A DNA stretch of 64,000 nt from Maylandia zebra (taxonomy: Eukaryota > Chordata > Actinopteri > Cichliformes > Cichlidae): contig NC_135183.1 in assembly GCF_041146795.1 (NCBI RefSeq), forward strand, positions 8,877,340 through 8,941,339, read 5' to 3'. The position numbers were made by a program, and so were the translations under genes. Each line of letters starts with the position of its first letter. Within the stretch, counting starts at the first letter, position 1. The notes beneath the pieces were generated by a model. It did no database searches. It was not told the origin of the DNA and worked only from the letters and a program-made list of their open reading frames with translations. Below, piece by piece: positions 62,681-64,000 of this stretch.

Positions 62681-63893
62681 ATGGCTGCAGTTATTTTAAG
62701 TTTCCCAACTCTGCAGGGTCTGCGGATATTCACGCAGTGAGTACCTAAGAGCACTGAAGGGCTGTTTTGTCTTATAGAGGGTTCGACAATTAGCGCACTC
62801 ATTTTTAACGATAGCTTACAGGTGTCAATTTGGGAGGCTATCTAATGTTATTCTCCGAGCTAAGCACACGGCGCTAGCATTAAGCCTGTGGACACGACTT
62901 CTGACCTGCAGAAAATGTTATTTGCATTCAACACCGAGACTCTGTCCTGATATATATGAGAATGGACCAAGGTTAAATGGCTAGCAAATTGTCTGCTAGC
63001 GTTGCTAATGGTGCTAGCACAACATAGCACAACATATTTGTGGGAGCAACCTCGCATGCTGTCTAACTAGCTCAAATGAGCTTGGAGTTTGTTTCTGACT
63101 GCAATGTGTTTCTTGAATGCGTATTGTGATGAACTGCCTGTGCCACTGCTGTGTTGCTCTAGCAGCAGCTCAGCCTATGTAGTATCGAGTGGTGCTGAAG
63201 TTGTTATTTCTGTCTCTCCACAGGAAGCTGTCATGGAGCACGAGAGGCGTGAGGCTTGTTTCAGGAGGTGAGGAAGCATAAATATACATGCAAAACTTCC
63301 AAATGATTGAGTAACCACTAAGAGTGATGCAAAAAGTCCAAAAATCACATGCACTACACAGAAAAGCAACATGCAGCCATTTCAGGAGCTGATGGTGTTC
63401 AGCATGTTTGTTTGATTAATCTCTGAACTGATCTTGTTCCAATTTTACAAATACTGACTTGCACACACTGTACGTCCAAGTCCTTCACCTTGCTGAGGTT
63501 GTTTGGAGCAGTGATGTTTGTCTTTTCCAGGGGTGAGAAGGATAGAAAAGGTGCTGATTGCCAATCGAGGAGAGATTGCATGCCGTGTGATGCGTTCAGC
63601 CAAGAAGATGGGTGTACGCTCAGTGGCGGTGTACAGTGATGCAGACACACACTCCATGCATGTAGCTATGGTGAGACACTGGATCCTTTTACTTTATAAG
63701 AAGTAGTTGTTTATAATTTCCTGAAGCTGCCTTTAATTGATAAAATATGACATTGTTTTTGTTTTTTAAACCTGTATTTGCTTTGTTATTATTCAAGGCA
63801 GATGAAGCCTACCATATTGGCCCTGCACCCTCCCAGCAGAGTTACCTCTCTATGGACAAAGTTTTGGAAGTGGCCAAAAAATCTGGATCACAC
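62681..63893 (+). CDS. mccc1: Methylcrotonyl-CoA carboxylase alpha (biotin-containing) subunit, first 4 exons
   Basis: Mitochondrial enzyme of leucine breakdown; the alpha subunit carboxylates its own biotin before transfer to 3-methylcrotonyl-CoA. Exons: 62681-62736, 63224-63267, 63531-63670 and 63798-63893, in phase, 112 residues; the gene continues past the window. The first about 35 residues (rich in Arg, Ser and Thr, no acidic residue) look like a mitochondrial targeting peptide. The start of the biotin carboxylase domain follows: [20 protein letters not shown], then SVAVYSDAD, then [20 protein letters not shown]. The last intron begins GTAAGG at 63894. The start ATG is the first after a short leader and fits the family N-terminus (MAA...). 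Confidence 0.95.
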
Positions 63894-64000
63894 GTAAGGA
63901 ATTCTTTTCATTATAGTATTTAGCCTTCTTTAATCACTTATGTCTGATTTCTGTGTTGTAACCGTTTTTTGTGTTTCCTTTTTAAATCTACTTATTTGCT

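Overview
The window is vertebrate nuclear DNA, almost certainly from a ray-finned (percomorph-type, possibly cichlid) fish. Its genes are split into many short exons with GT-AG introns, it is rich in CA/GT microsatellites, and it carries typical teleost repeats: Tc1-like transposons, a Penelope-like relic, tRNA-derived SINEs and LINE tails. All gene calls come from reading exon peptides and joining them at splice sites in a consistent phase. No expression data or database search was available.

Layout, left to right. (1) 253-11,493, minus strand: the first 582 codons of pik3ca (PI3-kinase p110-alpha), with the rest of the gene to the left of the window. Its promoter and non-coding 5' exon(s) lie around 16.2-17.0 kb. 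A nearly intact DD37E Tc1-like transposon sits in one intron (7,499-9,054). (2) 18,074-31,090, plus strand: complete zmat3, divergent from pik3ca across a region of about 1.2 kb that contains a long (AT)n(GT)n tract. The human PIK3CA/ZMAT3 pair has the same head-to-head order. (3) 31.1-41.8 kb: a stretch with no gene I can support, holding repeats and relics. (4) 41,791-45,056, minus strand: an RNF14-like RBR ubiquitin ligase of 603 residues. (5) 46,426-53,455, minus strand: ankmy1, with MORN repeats, ankyrin repeats and a degenerate MYND finger, and an RFX X-box-like palindrome just upstream. (6) 53.5-57.9 kb: intergenic DNA with a Penelope-like GIY-YIG relic. (7) 57,921-61,799, plus strand: lamp3, a short LAMP-family lysosomal membrane protein. 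(8) 62,681 to the end, plus strand: the first four exons of mccc1 (methylcrotonyl-CoA carboxylase alpha subunit).

Functionally these are unrelated housekeeping or signalling genes and do not form a pathway. The interest lies in conserved blocks (pik3ca/zmat3 and lamp3/mccc1, both 3q26-q27 in human) separated by genes that are elsewhere in human (ANKMY1, an RNF14 relative), in extra introns in pik3ca, in non-standard splicing and lost zinc ligands in ankmy1, and in a datable nest of transposons. I found no bacterial-type system, CRISPR array, tRNA or rRNA gene, and no wholly new biological system.
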